A stretch of 36,637 nucleotides of DNA from Treponema sp. (GCA_031259215.1 JAIRLU010000050.1:1-36637); one strand, 5' to 3'; positions 25,904-33,751 are shown, counted from the stretch's first letter. The notes: generated by a model not told the origin, from the letters alone. Translations and numbers: made by a program.

Positions 25904-26505
25904 GGGCTGTTTTCAGGGCCTGCCGGTTTTACCGGAACCACCCCCCCAGGTGAAGCTGAAGGATCCGTATCCGGAGATGCCTCTTTGGATAGAGGGGCTT
26001 CCTTAGTATCCGCCAGGTCTTTTGCATTTTTTGAATAGGGATGTAATTCTAATTGTATTTCTATATGAGCCTCATCTTGAGAATCCACCGAACCAAGCGG
26101 AAAAAAATAGATCTGTTCCCCGAATTCCAGGGGTATCGTCTGTATCGTGGTCTGATAGTGGATTCCCTGCTTGGGGATATCTACCCATATCTGTCCCTGA
26201 GCTACCAAGAAGTTGTTACCGTCCCCCCGGAGATAGGGGGTAAATTGCACTACCACCAGAATATTGGTACCCACCAGCTTCAAACTTACGGGCTTTCCTG
26301 GAATCGTAACTTTTGAGTTAAAAGAATGCCAGACTTCCTGTTGGTTTTTTTCCACTACCCGGGCAATGATATCTAAAACCACTGCCCGTTCTTTGAGAGC
26401 CGGCAGCAGTTCCTCAAGAGACGGCTCCTGGGCTGCTCCTCTGGTAGCAAGAAACAACAGGCTTCCGAAGAGGGTTACCCGCCGTAAAAGCGCGTAGGAT
26501 CTCAT
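25900..26505 (-). CDS. Exported protein of the ECF sigma operon, unknown
   Basis: The 201-residue product has a signal peptide (about 1-25, LLFLATRGAAQ), a helical segment (SLEELLPALKERAVVLDIIARVVEKN), a beta-rich middle and a proline/serine/acidic tail (about 165-201). I recognise no family. It overlaps the anti-sigma gene and the lipoprotein gene by 4 bp each, so all three are likely translationally coupled. It probably acts in the periplasm together with the lipoprotein (inference). Confidence 0.75.
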   Translation of the reverse strand: MRSYALLRRVTLFGSLLFLATRGAAQEPSLEELLPALKERAVVLDIIARVVEKNQQEVWHSFNSKVTIPGKPVSLKLVGTNILVVVQFTPYLRGDGNNFLVAQGQIWVDIPKQGIHYQTTIQTIPLEFGEQIYFFPLGSVDSQDEAHIEIQLELHPYSKNAKDLADTKEAPLSKEASPDTDPSASPGGVVPVKPAGPENSP

Positions 26506-27095
26506 GGGGATCTGTTTCTCCTGGTATAATCCGCAGCCCGGAGCATGGTGGGTTCCCCGGAACTAGAGAAACTCCTCGTCTCGGGAAGCCGTATGATCAC
26601 GATATCGGTCATGTCCTGATTTTCCAAGTATTGCAACACCTCGTTCATATCCGATGCAGGTATAATACCCTGCATATCCACCATCTCACTGGCTGCCATA
26701 GTATCCTGAGGCGGCGGAATCCCAATGGGCGGCTGTCTGGTTAAGATGAGGGCAAAAGCCATGATGAGCAGTACCGCCGCCGCGGTTGCCACAGGCAGGG
26801 GAATCGAAAGGGTCCGCTGCCAGAGGCTATGGCTCTGTCTCCAGCCCCATCTTTCAGTTTCCAGGCGAGCCATACGCTGCCACACCCGATCCTTTGCGGC
26901 TTCTATAACCGGTATCTTCGGCGTGAGCCTTCCTCCTCGCTGCGGATCCCTCAGGGCTTCCGAACATCGCCTGAATCGCTCAAGCCGGGCCTTACAGACC
27001 GGACACGATATCAGATGCAACTCCATTTTTTCTTTCCATGGAGAAGGAAGCTCCTGGTCAAAGTATACAGAAAGAATATGATAATCAGGACACAT
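26502..27095 (-). CDS. Zinc-finger (ZAS-type) transmembrane anti-sigma factor
   Basis: The N-terminal ~40 residues hold a zinc anti-sigma signature: CPDYH near the start, then HLISCPVC (HxxxCxxC). A single membrane helix follows (about 100-118, VATAAAVLLIMAFALIL), then an ~75-residue periplasmic tail. Such proteins hold the cognate ECF sigma factor at the membrane. The track starts at 27104, but an AAGGAT site overlaps that ATG and gives normal spacing to ATG 27095. It overlaps the sigma gene's end by 11 bp. Confidence 0.85.
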   Translation of the reverse strand: MCPDYHILSVYFDQELPSPWKEKMELHLISCPVCKARLERFRRCSEALRDPQRGGRLTPKIPVIEAAKDRVWQRMARLETERWGWRQSHSLWQRTLSIPLPVATAAAVLLIMAFALILTRQPPIGIPPPQDTMAASEMVDMQGIIPASDMNEVLQYLENQDMTDIVIIRLPETRSFSSSGEPTMLRAADYTRRNRSP

Positions 27096-27609
27096 GTGAA
27101 CCATCCTTCGATAAAAGCCCGGCTAAGCGCTCCCGGGCTCTAAATACCCGAACTTTTACATTTCCCTCACTGATGCCCAAGGCACGTCCAATTTCTTTAT
27201 AATTCAGCTCACCGTATTCTTTTAATATTAACACGATACGCAAATTGTCCGGTAATTTTTTCAGAGCTTCCTGTACTTCTTGCTGCGTTTCTTGGTTAAT
27301 CAGTACCTGCTCTCCGGTCTTTTCAAGTCTGATATCCTCACGGAACGCCTTTTGGTATGCCTTCCGTTCCCGGTCTTTACGTTTAGCATAATTGAGGGCG
27401 GCATTTTTAACCACCCGGATAAGCCAGTACTTGGTCTCTTCAGCGTTGGGAAAAACCATGTTTTTTTCATACAGCCGGAAAAAAGCCTCCTGGCACAAAT
27501 CCTCTGCTGCTTCTTCACTATTAGCGATACGATACGCAACCTTGAATAGTATGGGGAATACCGTCTCATACAGCTTACGGAATTCCGTCATAGGTACTCT
27601 ATCATCCAT
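27085..27609 (-). CDS. ECF-type sigma-70 factor
   Basis: The product of about 174 residues has region 2 (VAYRIANSEEAAEDLCQEAFFRLYEK, then TKYWLIRVVKNAALNYAKRKDRE) and region 4 (ALKKLPDNLRIVLILKEYGELNYKEIGRALGISEGNVKVRVFRAR), with no region 3, i.e. an ECF sigma factor. The start is uncertain: TTG 27621 is best placed after AAGGA, ATG 27609 and ATG 27591 are alternatives. It heads a coupled group with its anti-sigma factor and two exported proteins, so it probably responds to an envelope signal. Confidence 0.9.
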   Translation of the reverse strand: MDDRVPMTEFRKLYETVFPILFKVAYRIANSEEAAEDLCQEAFFRLYEKNMVFPNAEETKYWLIRVVKNAALNYAKRKDRERKAYQKAFREDIRLEKTGEQVLINQETQQEVQEALKKLPDNLRIVLILKEYGELNYKEIGRALGISEGNVKVRVFRARERLAGLLSKDGSHVS

Positions 27610-27684
27610 AGCTAAAAACAAGATTTGTCCTTAATCGTTACACCCACCGGGAAATCTTCCTGCAGAGCCAGTGGAGCACCGGTT

Positions 27685-29136
27685 CTACCCACAGCGCCAT
27701 ACCGTTTCAGTGGGCCTATCTTCCAGAATAATACCTTGTTCTTTGAGGGTTTGCCGGATCTGGTCAGCCCGGGCAAAATCTCGGGCCTTTTTTGCCGCGG
27801 CCCGTTCGGCGATCAGGGCTTCAATGGAATCCCGCAGTCCTGGGCTTTCTACGGGAACCGGCGTTTCCACCGCTTCCGCCAGGTTAAGCCCCAAAACTTC
27901 ATCCATCGCACAAACGCCCAGAAGAGCATCCTCAGCAGATACCGCAGGATCCCGGAGGATCCCCCACAGTTCGGCCAAGCCCCGGGGTGTGGCCAGGTCG
28001 TCATCCAGCGCCGCATTGAAGGCCGCGAGATAAGTCCCCCCCTTACCTTCAGTAAACGAGGGGGGCAGGGGCTTGTTTCTTAACCAGGAAAGGGACGTCC
28101 CCAGAACCTTCACCCGTTCCCGGATCCGATCCAGCAGGGATTTCCGGGCATTACGAGCGCCGGTCAAGGCTTCATAGGAAAATTGTACCTGGCTTCGGTA
28201 ATGAGCGCCCAAAAGAAAATACCGGTAATCCAGGGGATCATAGCCTGCATCTATCAAGGCTTGAAGGGTGAGGAAACTTCCGGTAGATTTGGACATCTTC
28301 CCTTTATCCAGTACTAGGAATTCGTTGTGTACCCAGTACCGCACCCAGGGATGTTTACCTGTAGCCGCTTCGCTTTGAGCAATTTCATTGGTATGATGGA
28401 TAGGTACATGGTCAATGCCCCCTGCATGAATATCAAAGGTCTCTCCCAGGTATTTGATGCTCATAGCAGAACATTCAATATGCCAGCCTGGATAGCCCTT
28501 TCCCCAGGGACTGTCCCATACCATAGCCTGATTTTCAAATTTACTTTTGGTGAACCAGAGCACAAAATCATGGGGGTTGCGCTTGTTTTGGTCCACCTCA
28601 ATTCGGGCTCCGGCCTTCTGGTCTTCCAGACGCAGCCGGCCCAGTTCCCCGTACGCCGCGAACTTGGTAATATCGAAATAGAGATTGCCTGCGACAAGGT
28701 ACGTGAAACCCCGCTCCTCAATCCGTTTGATCAGGGCAATCATGTCGGCTATATGCTCGGTGGCTTTACAGATCACCGTGGGTTTTTGGATATTGAGCCG
28801 CTGGGTATCATGAAAAAAGCGCTGGGTATACAGATCCGCCACTTCCCAGACGGTTTTCCCCCGTTCTTCCGCACTTTTGAGCATTTTGTCATCCCCCTCG
28901 TCGTTATCCCCCGAGAGGTGGCCCACATCAGTGATGTTCATCACATGGGTTACTTCAAATCCTACCCGCCGCAGGGTCCTGACCAGGATATCATGGACCA
29001 CATAGGCCCTGAGGTTCCCGATATGGGCGTAATTGTAGACCGTTGGGCCGCACCCATAAAAACCGACCTTTCCAGGTTTGAGGGGTTCAAAGGGCTGTAC
29101 GGTTCGCCCTAAGGTGTTGAATAAGGTAAACGCCAT
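27685..29136 (-). CDS. cysS: Cysteinyl-tRNA synthetase
   Basis: This class I synthetase charges tRNA-Cys. The 483-residue protein has the HIGH-type motif HIGN at 38-41 in the GPTVYNYAHIGN segment, the zinc ligand C29, the GWHIECSAMS element and the KMSKS loop at 280-284. The ORF track extends 50 codons upstream, but GGAGG six bases before ATG 29136 and the family N-terminus MAFTLFNTLGR fix this start. Divergent from murB with 49 bp between start codons. Confidence 0.97.
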   Translation of the reverse strand: MAFTLFNTLGRTVQPFEPLKPGKVGFYGCGPTVYNYAHIGNLRAYVVHDILVRTLRRVGFEVTHVMNITDVGHLSGDNDEGDDKMLKSAEERGKTVWEVADLYTQRFFHDTQRLNIQKPTVICKATEHIADMIALIKRIEERGFTYLVAGNLYFDITKFAAYGELGRLRLEDQKAGARIEVDQNKRNPHDFVLWFTKSKFENQAMVWDSPWGKGYPGWHIECSAMSIKYLGETFDIHAGGIDHVPIHHTNEIAQSEAATGKHPWVRYWVHNEFLVLDKGKMSKSTGSFLTLQALIDAGYDPLDYRYFLLGAHYRSQVQFSYEALTGARNARKSLLDRIRERVKVLGTSLSWLRNKPLPPSFTEGKGGTYLAAFNAALDDDLATPRGLAELWGILRDPAVSAEDALLGVCAMDEVLGLNLAEAVETPVPVESPGLRDSIEALIAERAAAKKARDFARADQIRQTLKEQGIILEDRPTETVWRCG

Positions 29137-29153
29137 GAAACCTCCGTTACTGT

Positions 29154-29181
29154 TTGCGCGGCTCGTATAAGTTGCTATACT
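29154..29181 (+). promoter_or_regulatory. Sigma-70-type promoter of murB, almost leaderless
   Basis: TTGCGC (29154-29159) and TATACT (29176-29181) are separated by 16 nt. The expected start of transcription (about 29188) falls on or beside the first ATG of murB (29186), and no ribosome site is visible upstream of ATG 29186 or ATG 29192. Confidence 0.5.
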
Positions 29182-29185
29182 ACTA

Positions 29186-30130
29186 ATGGGTATGATTAGT
29201 CTACGGAAATTCATAGAAAAAATCAATATGGACATGGGATTTACCGGAGAACTCCGGTATGATGAGCCTTTGGCCTTGCATACCACCTTTAAGGTCGGTG
29301 GCCCTGGGGATCTGTGGATACGGCCCGATGCAGGGTGTTTCCTTGAGTATGGGGCCTTCTTACTCCACCATGCCCATGCCGAAGGGATCCCAGTTTTTGT
29401 GCTGGGAGGCGGGGCGAATCTAGTGGTTGCAGATCAGGGCATTCGGGGTATTGTCCTGGATACGGGCGGATGGTCCGGGTTGTCCGTTACTGGAGAGGAA
29501 GCGATCATCCGTTCAGGTACCCGGATCGATGCGGCTTTGGATACGTTGGCAGCGCATAAACGGGGAGGCCTGGAATTCCTTGCAGGTATGCCGGGTTCCT
29601 TGGGCGGGGCCCTGTGGATGAACGCCCGGTGTTATGAAAAATCCCTTTCCGATGTATTAGTGAGCGCCGAATGTTTGGATACCCATTTTCAGCAGTCCTT
29701 GGTACCCTATAGATCTGAGGACTATAGCTATAAGCAAAGCCCCTTCCAGAACCAGGATGGGCTTATCCTTTCTGTGAGGCTTAGAACCGTACCGCGGCCA
29801 GAGCCGGCAATACGGCAGGAAATGGACCGGTACCGGCTGGACCGGGAACATAAAGGCCACTACCGGTTCCCCTCGGCAGGGTCAGCTTTTAAGAACAATC
29901 GGAATTTCGGCAAGCCTACGGGAAAGATCCTCGATGCATTGGGTTTACGGGGCCTGCAGATTGGGGGCGCTGCAGTGGCTCCCTGGCACGGCAATATCAT
30001 CATCAACACCGGGAATGCCCAGGCCCAGGATATCCGAGCCTTGGTCCTCCACATCATGGAGCAGGTCCAGTCCACCTTGGGGATACAACTTGAACCGGAG
30101 ATCCGCTTTGTAGGAGACTGGCCCCCTTAA
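29186..30130 (+). CDS. murB: UDP-N-acetylenolpyruvoylglucosamine reductase
   Basis: MurB reduces enolpyruvyl-UDP-GlcNAc to UDP-MurNAc with FAD and NADPH in peptidoglycan synthesis. The 314-residue protein has the FAD-binding words TTFKVGGPGDLW (about 33-44) and GGGANLVVAD, GMPGSLGGALWMNARCY, the catalytic Ser in GSAFKN (about 233) and the catalytic Glu in EPEIRFVG (about 305). Start is uncertain: ATG 29186, ATG 29192 or ATG 29228; none has a ribosome site and the promoter overlaps the first two. Confidence 0.95.
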   Translation: MGMISLRKFIEKINMDMGFTGELRYDEPLALHTTFKVGGPGDLWIRPDAGCFLEYGAFLLHHAHAEGIPVFVLGGGANLVVADQGIRGIVLDTGGWSGLSVTGEEAIIRSGTRIDAALDTLAAHKRGGLEFLAGMPGSLGGALWMNARCYEKSLSDVLVSAECLDTHFQQSLVPYRSEDYSYKQSPFQNQDGLILSVRLRTVPRPEPAIRQEMDRYRLDREHKGHYRFPSAGSAFKNNRNFGKPTGKILDALGLRGLQIGGAAVAPWHGNIIINTGNAQAQDIRALVLHIMEQVQSTLGIQLEPEIRFVGDWPP

Positions 30131-30165
30131 AAGACTCCCTAGTCATAGGTCTACCGGTATGGAGC

Positions 30166-30199
30166 GTTTTCAAAGGATCCGCTTTTGAAAAAACGGATC
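30166..30199. terminator. Alternative hairpins between convergent murB and TM2 genes
   Basis: GTTTTCAAA (30166-30174) can pair with TTTTGAAAAAAC, or GGATCCG (30175-30181) can pair with CGGATC (30194-30199); the two are mutually exclusive. The site lies between convergent genes, so a bidirectional terminator is likely. Confidence 0.45.
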
Positions 30200-30281
30200 T
30201 TCATATACCAATCCCCACCCCCCGTGAAACAGACACAAAGGCAAGAGCAGGTCTATACTTCCCTCAGGATAGGTGCTTACC

Positions 30282-30788
30282 TTAAAAGTCTTCCAAAGGG
30301 GAATCGGTATCCATCAATTCCGGGAGGGTATACACCAAGGTACCGGATTTACGCACCCGAATTTCAGCGAATCCCTTGGAAACCAGAGCATCCAGATTTT
30401 TCTTCGCCTCATCCATGGAAATATGAGACGCCAAAGCCACTTCACTGGCCGTGAGGATACCCTTATTCTCTTTAGCTATTGTAAGGATGACCCGTTCCAC
30501 CGATTCTTTTTCTTTTACTACTCGGGCATCCCCATCATTAACGTACCGCCAGAAGGATGAACCATGCCGCCGCATATTGGGGTGGTTAAAAAGGGCATTC
30601 CGAATATTCGCCTCTCGAACTTGCCCAGGAAGGGTAAAAAAATCGTAAATAGCCCCGATCATTCCCAGCCCACCGGTACACATCCAGAGTATACCGGTAG
30701 GGATTTTTCCCAAGTAAAACCGATGGAAGCCTAAAGCTCCGAACCCTGATACGAGCCAAAGCAAATATGCTATCCCAACACTGTACAT
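30282..30788 (-). CDS. TM2-domain membrane protein with C-terminal winged-helix-like domain
   Basis: The 168-residue protein begins with a TM2 domain: two membrane helices around GFHRFYLGKIPTGILWMCTGGLGMIGAIYDFF (about 1-52). The C-terminal part (about 93-160) looks like a small winged helix: VERVILTIAKENKGILTASEVALASHISMDEAKKNLDALVSKG followed by a beta hairpin. TM2 proteins are widespread, but their function in bacteria is unclear. GGGGAGG precedes the start by 5 nt. The combination suggests a membrane-tethered sensor or regulator (inference). Confidence 0.82.
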   Translation of the reverse strand: MYSVGIAYLLWLVSGFGALGFHRFYLGKIPTGILWMCTGGLGMIGAIYDFFTLPGQVREANIRNALFNHPNMRRHGSSFWRYVNDGDARVVKEKESVERVILTIAKENKGILTASEVALASHISMDEAKKNLDALVSKGFAEIRVRKSGTLVYTLPELMDTDSPLEDF

Positions 30789-30930
30789 CCTAACCTCCCC
30801 AAGCGCTTTAGACCTATTGAACAGGGCGCATTACGCTGAATTTTTAACCGGGCTTGTTACGGGCTTTCATAGGGCCCTTTGCTTTCCCTTACAGGCCACT
30901 ATGGTATAAGTATAACAAGGGGAAAGATCT

Positions 30931-31128
30931 ATGACAAGTACGCCTATAACCTGGACAAGATACGCCTCTAGGCATTCGTATCTTCATTATAGGATAAGAA
31001 GTCAGCGAAAACGGTACCCAATAGGATGTCCTCCCTTTAATAGGGTAACGCATGAGCATCGGCTAGGTCTGTTTCTTGAGAATGGAGAGTTCCTAAAGGT
31101 TTATCGTGATATTTTTTCAAAAGTTTAG
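30931..31128 (+). CDS. Doubtful small ORF
   Basis: This 65-codon ORF encodes an R/Y/H-rich product with no recognisable family. An AAGGGGAAAG sequence lies 9-14 nt upstream, and TATAAG/TATAAC words precede it, so translation is possible. It could equally be chance or a gene remnant. Confidence 0.2.
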   Translation: MTSTPITWTRYASRHSYLHYRIRSQRKRYPIGCPPFNRVTHEHRLGLFLENGEFLKVYRDIFSKV

Positions 31129-31379
31129 ATTACGAAAAAACCTCGAATAGGGTAGACAAATACAAATGAATGGGCTATAGATCTTGAGTAACCTATGAAA
31201 CAGTTAAGCCTGTTTCTAATACAGATACTTGTTAAGTTGTTACTGATGATCCCCCACCCAAAGTCTGAAGGTTTCGGAAATAGTTTGACGAAACTGTACG
31301 TAAAGCGTATAGTAAGGCAGTGGTTTGACATGAAGGTTTTTGATTTGTTTTTGCGCTATGATGTAACAATTACCGTATA

Positions 31380-31397
31380 CCCCCCCCCCCCCCCCCC
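31380..31397. repeat. Homopolymeric C tract (C18)
   Basis: Eighteen consecutive C residues. Tracts this long are prone to slipped-strand mispairing; poly-G/C tracts modulate several T. pallidum genes. The two flanking ORFs would join if the length changed by one. Confidence 0.9.
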
Positions 31398-31459
31398 ATG
31401 TATGTATGCTCTTTATGGAATATGGCAAGGTAAATCCTGCACACTACCTCCAGTGTCCT

Positions 31460-31566
31460 AGGGTTCTGTCCGAGCTATATGGCGTCATTATCAAGCAGGA
31501 TAATTCCTTACAATATAAGGAACTAGTAGAACAAGTCATGCTGAATTCCGTTTTAGACAGAACCCT
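31460..31566. repeat. 107-bp inverted-repeat structure with inner hairpin
   Basis: AGGGTTCTGTC (31460-31470) is the exact reverse complement of GACAGAACCCT (31556-31566). Inside, TTCCTTA pairs with TAAGGAA around CAATA (about 31504-31522). It may be the remnant of a small mobile element or a structured RNA. No target-site duplication is evident. Confidence 0.55.
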
Positions 31567-31741
31567 TAAGACCTGCTGTAGAGGCTTACGGCTTTCTTGT
31601 TTTACGCGAAAGGGATCCCCCAATTGGAGAAAATTACCAAATTATGTAAAGAATATGGTTAATAGTATAAAATACTATAAAAAATACCCAACACCCATAG
31701 CATCTATGGATTACTATTTAACTCGTTAAGAAGGACTATTA

Positions 31742-33271
31742 ATGAAACAAATTATTGCGGGCGTGCAGCTTTTTTTCTTTTTTACTAATACAGCCCTGTT
31801 CGCTCAGGCTACTAATATTTCCCGGCAAAGTACAACGGATGCTTCCCGACAAAATACGACGATTCCCTCCCCTGCGACTTCCCCTAATTCCTCAGAAGCG
31901 GATAAGTTACTCAAAAGAACGATGATCGCCATGTCGAGTCCGGATTACCGGGTAACCGCCGGAGATGTGTATACCTTGACCTATATGGCTGCCGGAACGC
32001 CGGTAATCTATCAAATCATCGTAGATAGTACCTATAAAATACGGGTTGCCAATTTAGGCATTATTAATGCTGCAGGTAAGACGTTTCCTCAATTAAAAAC
32101 CGAAGTTGAACGTATTGTTTCCAATAACTATCCCTTGAGCGGGGTGCAGTTGCTGTTAACCGAACCGTCTTTTTTTACCGTGTATATCACCGGGGAAGTT
32201 CAGACTGCCCAAGAAAGCCAGACCTGGGCCCTCGAGCGGCTTTCGGATGTGCTCAAGCAAGATATCCTCACGGAGTATACTTCCTTGAGAGATGTATCGG
32301 TATATCCTTTGAATGGACAAACCAAGACCTATGATCTGTTCAAGGCCCTCCGGTTTGGGGATATACAACAAAATCCCTATGTCCGTCCAGGAGATAGGAT
32401 CCAGGTGAACCGGGCGAACCGGATCGTTACCATTGAGGGATCCGTGGAACGGCCCGGTTCGTATCAACTGTTACCCGGAGAAAACCTCAAAGAATTGGTA
32501 GATTATTATGCCGGCGGTTGTACGCCTTTGGCAGATACCTCCCGTATAGCCTTAGTGCGGTATGTGGACAGTAGGATAGAGTCGGGAGATAAAATATACC
32601 TTACCCAGCATGACGTACAGGCTAATTATGGCCTCCATCATTGGGATGCCATAGAAATACCCAGGATTGTCAATTTAATGCCGATTATGTTTGTAGAAGG
32701 AGCGGTAAGCCAGGTAGAGGATGAAGTGGAACAAGCGAGTACCTCAAATAGACTCGCCATCCGGTTTAATGAGGGGGAAAATTATGCCTCCCTGGTACAA
32801 CGGAATCAAAGCTGGTTTTCTTCTATATCGGATACCCAGAATGCCTATATCCTACGGAAGGAAGAGCGGATACCGATTAATTTGAATCCTATGCTCTATG
32901 ATTCATCATACCGGAGCACCTATTTTGTCAAAGAGAACGATATTCTGATTATTCCTTTCAGGCAGTATTTTGTAACGGTAGCAGGGGCGGTGGCGATACC
33001 AGGACGGTATCCCTATATCCCAGACCGGAGTTGGGACTATTATGTCGCCCTAGCCGGTGGGTTTAACGTGGATAAGAATGTCCGTAGTGCGGTAATCATC
33101 CAGGATATTACCGGCAGACAATTGAGTAAATCCGATGTGATTACCCCGGAATCCATAATTACCGCTAAAACCAATAGTTTTCTCTATTATTTTAATAAGT
33201 ATGCACCGATTATCACCACGACCCTTTCGTTGATTCTGACTTCTATCACCCTCAGTAACCTGCTGAAATAG
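31742..33271 (+). CDS. Polysaccharide export protein, Wza/SLBB type
   Basis: The 509-residue exported protein has a signal peptide (about 1-22, LFAQA), an S/T-rich linker, a Poly_export domain (about 68-150: DYRVTAGDVYTLTY) and successive SLBB-type units (IVTIEGSVERPGSYQLLPGENLKELVDYYAGG; MFVEGAVSQVEDEVE; VTVAGAVAIPGRYPYIP). It ends in a hydrophobic helix (APIITTTLSLILTSITLSNLL), possibly an outer-membrane-spanning segment like that of Wza. It probably forms an exit channel for an exopolysaccharide. GAAGGA precedes ATG 31742. No glycosyltransferase or Wzc gene is seen next to it in this window. Confidence 0.85.
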   Translation: MKQIIAGVQLFFFFTNTALFAQATNISRQSTTDASRQNTTIPSPATSPNSSEADKLLKRTMIAMSSPDYRVTAGDVYTLTYMAAGTPVIYQIIVDSTYKIRVANLGIINAAGKTFPQLKTEVERIVSNNYPLSGVQLLLTEPSFFTVYITGEVQTAQESQTWALERLSDVLKQDILTEYTSLRDVSVYPLNGQTKTYDLFKALRFGDIQQNPYVRPGDRIQVNRANRIVTIEGSVERPGSYQLLPGENLKELVDYYAGGCTPLADTSRIALVRYVDSRIESGDKIYLTQHDVQANYGLHHWDAIEIPRIVNLMPIMFVEGAVSQVEDEVEQASTSNRLAIRFNEGENYASLVQRNQSWFSSISDTQNAYILRKEERIPINLNPMLYDSSYRSTYFVKENDILIIPFRQYFVTVAGAVAIPGRYPYIPDRSWDYYVALAGGFNVDKNVRSAVIIQDITGRQLSKSDVITPESIITAKTNSFLYYFNKYAPIITTTLSLILTSITLSNLLK

Positions 33272-33296
33272 TAAGCCGGATTGTAGGATAAACGAA

Positions 33297-33337
33297 TTGA
33301 CATACTAAAGGGATATCCCTTAACCTATCCCTATAGG
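33297..33337 (+). promoter_or_regulatory. TTGACA promoter with palindromic operator candidate
   Basis: A perfect -35 box TTGACA (33297-33302) is followed by the 14-bp palindrome AAGGGATATCCCTT (33308-33321) in the spacer and by a weak -10 (TAACCT, 33321-33326). CCTAT/ATAGG (33324-33337) forms a second small inverted repeat. Placement of a palindrome between -35 and -10 is typical of a repressor operator. The following ~135-nt leader has further inverted repeats (ATGGGT/ACCCAT at about 33360, AGGTTT/AAACCT further on). It may also act as a terminator for the preceding gene. Confidence 0.4.
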
Positions 33338-33472
33338 ACATGCTAGGTACATAAAGGCGATGGGTTACCCATGAAGCACGGTTGGAGGATGGGGGCTAAA
33401 AAGGTTTTCCCGGTTCCCCGTAAACCTGCGCCATGCGTAGCGACTCGTCAAATTGATTAGGTAGGAGTCTTT

Positions 33473-33751
33473 ATGCAAGAAAAACATCTCCATGAACACA
33501 CCCACGGACACGAACATCCCCATGATCACCCCCATGGAAGCCATGATCTCGCCCAAGTACGGGCTTTAATGGAATACATGCTCGAGCATAACCAGCACCA
33601 CGCAGGAGAACTGGGGGATATGGCCCACACCCTCTCTCATGCAGGATTAGCTGAAGCCGCAGGGATCCTCACCCAGGGAGTAGCAGATTTTAAACGAGGG
33701 AATGAACAGCTCGCCAGAGCCCTAGAACTCATCAAGGGAGGGCAGCCGTAA
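33473..33751 (+). CDS. Histidine-rich putative metal (nickel) storage/chaperone protein
   Basis: The 92-residue cytoplasmic protein has a His-rich N-terminus (HLHEHTHGHEHPHDHPHG, residues 5-22) and a helical body with more His (YMLEHNQHHAGELGDMAH) and a closing helix DFKRGNEQLARALELI. The His cluster should bind Ni, Co or Zn. TAGGAG precedes ATG 33473. Its stop overlaps the cooT start (TAATG), so both are probably made together. The pairing recalls the His-rich CooJ with CooT in CO-dehydrogenase maturation, although this protein carries its His cluster at the N-terminus. Confidence 0.8.
   Translation: MQEKHLHEHTHGHEHPHDHPHGSHDLAQVRALMEYMLEHNQHHAGELGDMAHTLSHAGLAEAAGILTQGVADFKRGNEQLARALELIKGGQP

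Larger units (their letters stand above)
31195..31729 (+). pseudogene. Candidate poly-C-interrupted ORF (phase-variable or decayed)
   Basis: An ORF from 31195 reads into the C tract and stops at 31461; a second ORF in the +1 frame is open across the tract and runs to 31729. Loss of one C (17 instead of 18) would join them into a 177-residue protein with a P5 stretch. The N-terminal part is hydrophobic (LFLIQILVKLLLMI); the C-terminal part is basic (NYVKNMVNSIKYYKKYP). I recognise no family and the upstream ribosome site is weak, so the coding status is uncertain. Confidence 0.25.
30789..31741. other. Gene-poor, AT-rich interval with a C18 tract
   Basis: Nearly 1 kb without a convincing gene. 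It is visibly more AT-rich than its surroundings, especially 31130-31741. It contains a possible 65-codon ORF (30931), an 18-base C tract (31380-31397), two short ORFs in different frames flanking that tract, and an 11-bp inverted repeat enclosing 85 bp (31460-31566). Possibly a decayed accessory gene next to the polysaccharide export gene. Confidence 0.6.

Noticed and set aside
28327-29112. 261-aa ORF antisense to cysS
   Set aside because: Long but wholly inside the strongly conserved cysS frame on the other strand, with no ribosome site or recognisable motif.
29137-29286. 50-codon N-terminal extension of CysS in the ORF track
   Set aside because: GGAGG sits six bases before ATG 29136 and the family N-terminus begins there; the extension overlaps the murB promoter and start.
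31240-31428. Minus-strand ORF through the C tract (poly-Gly)
   Set aside because: No ribosome site, low complexity across the G run and no family features.
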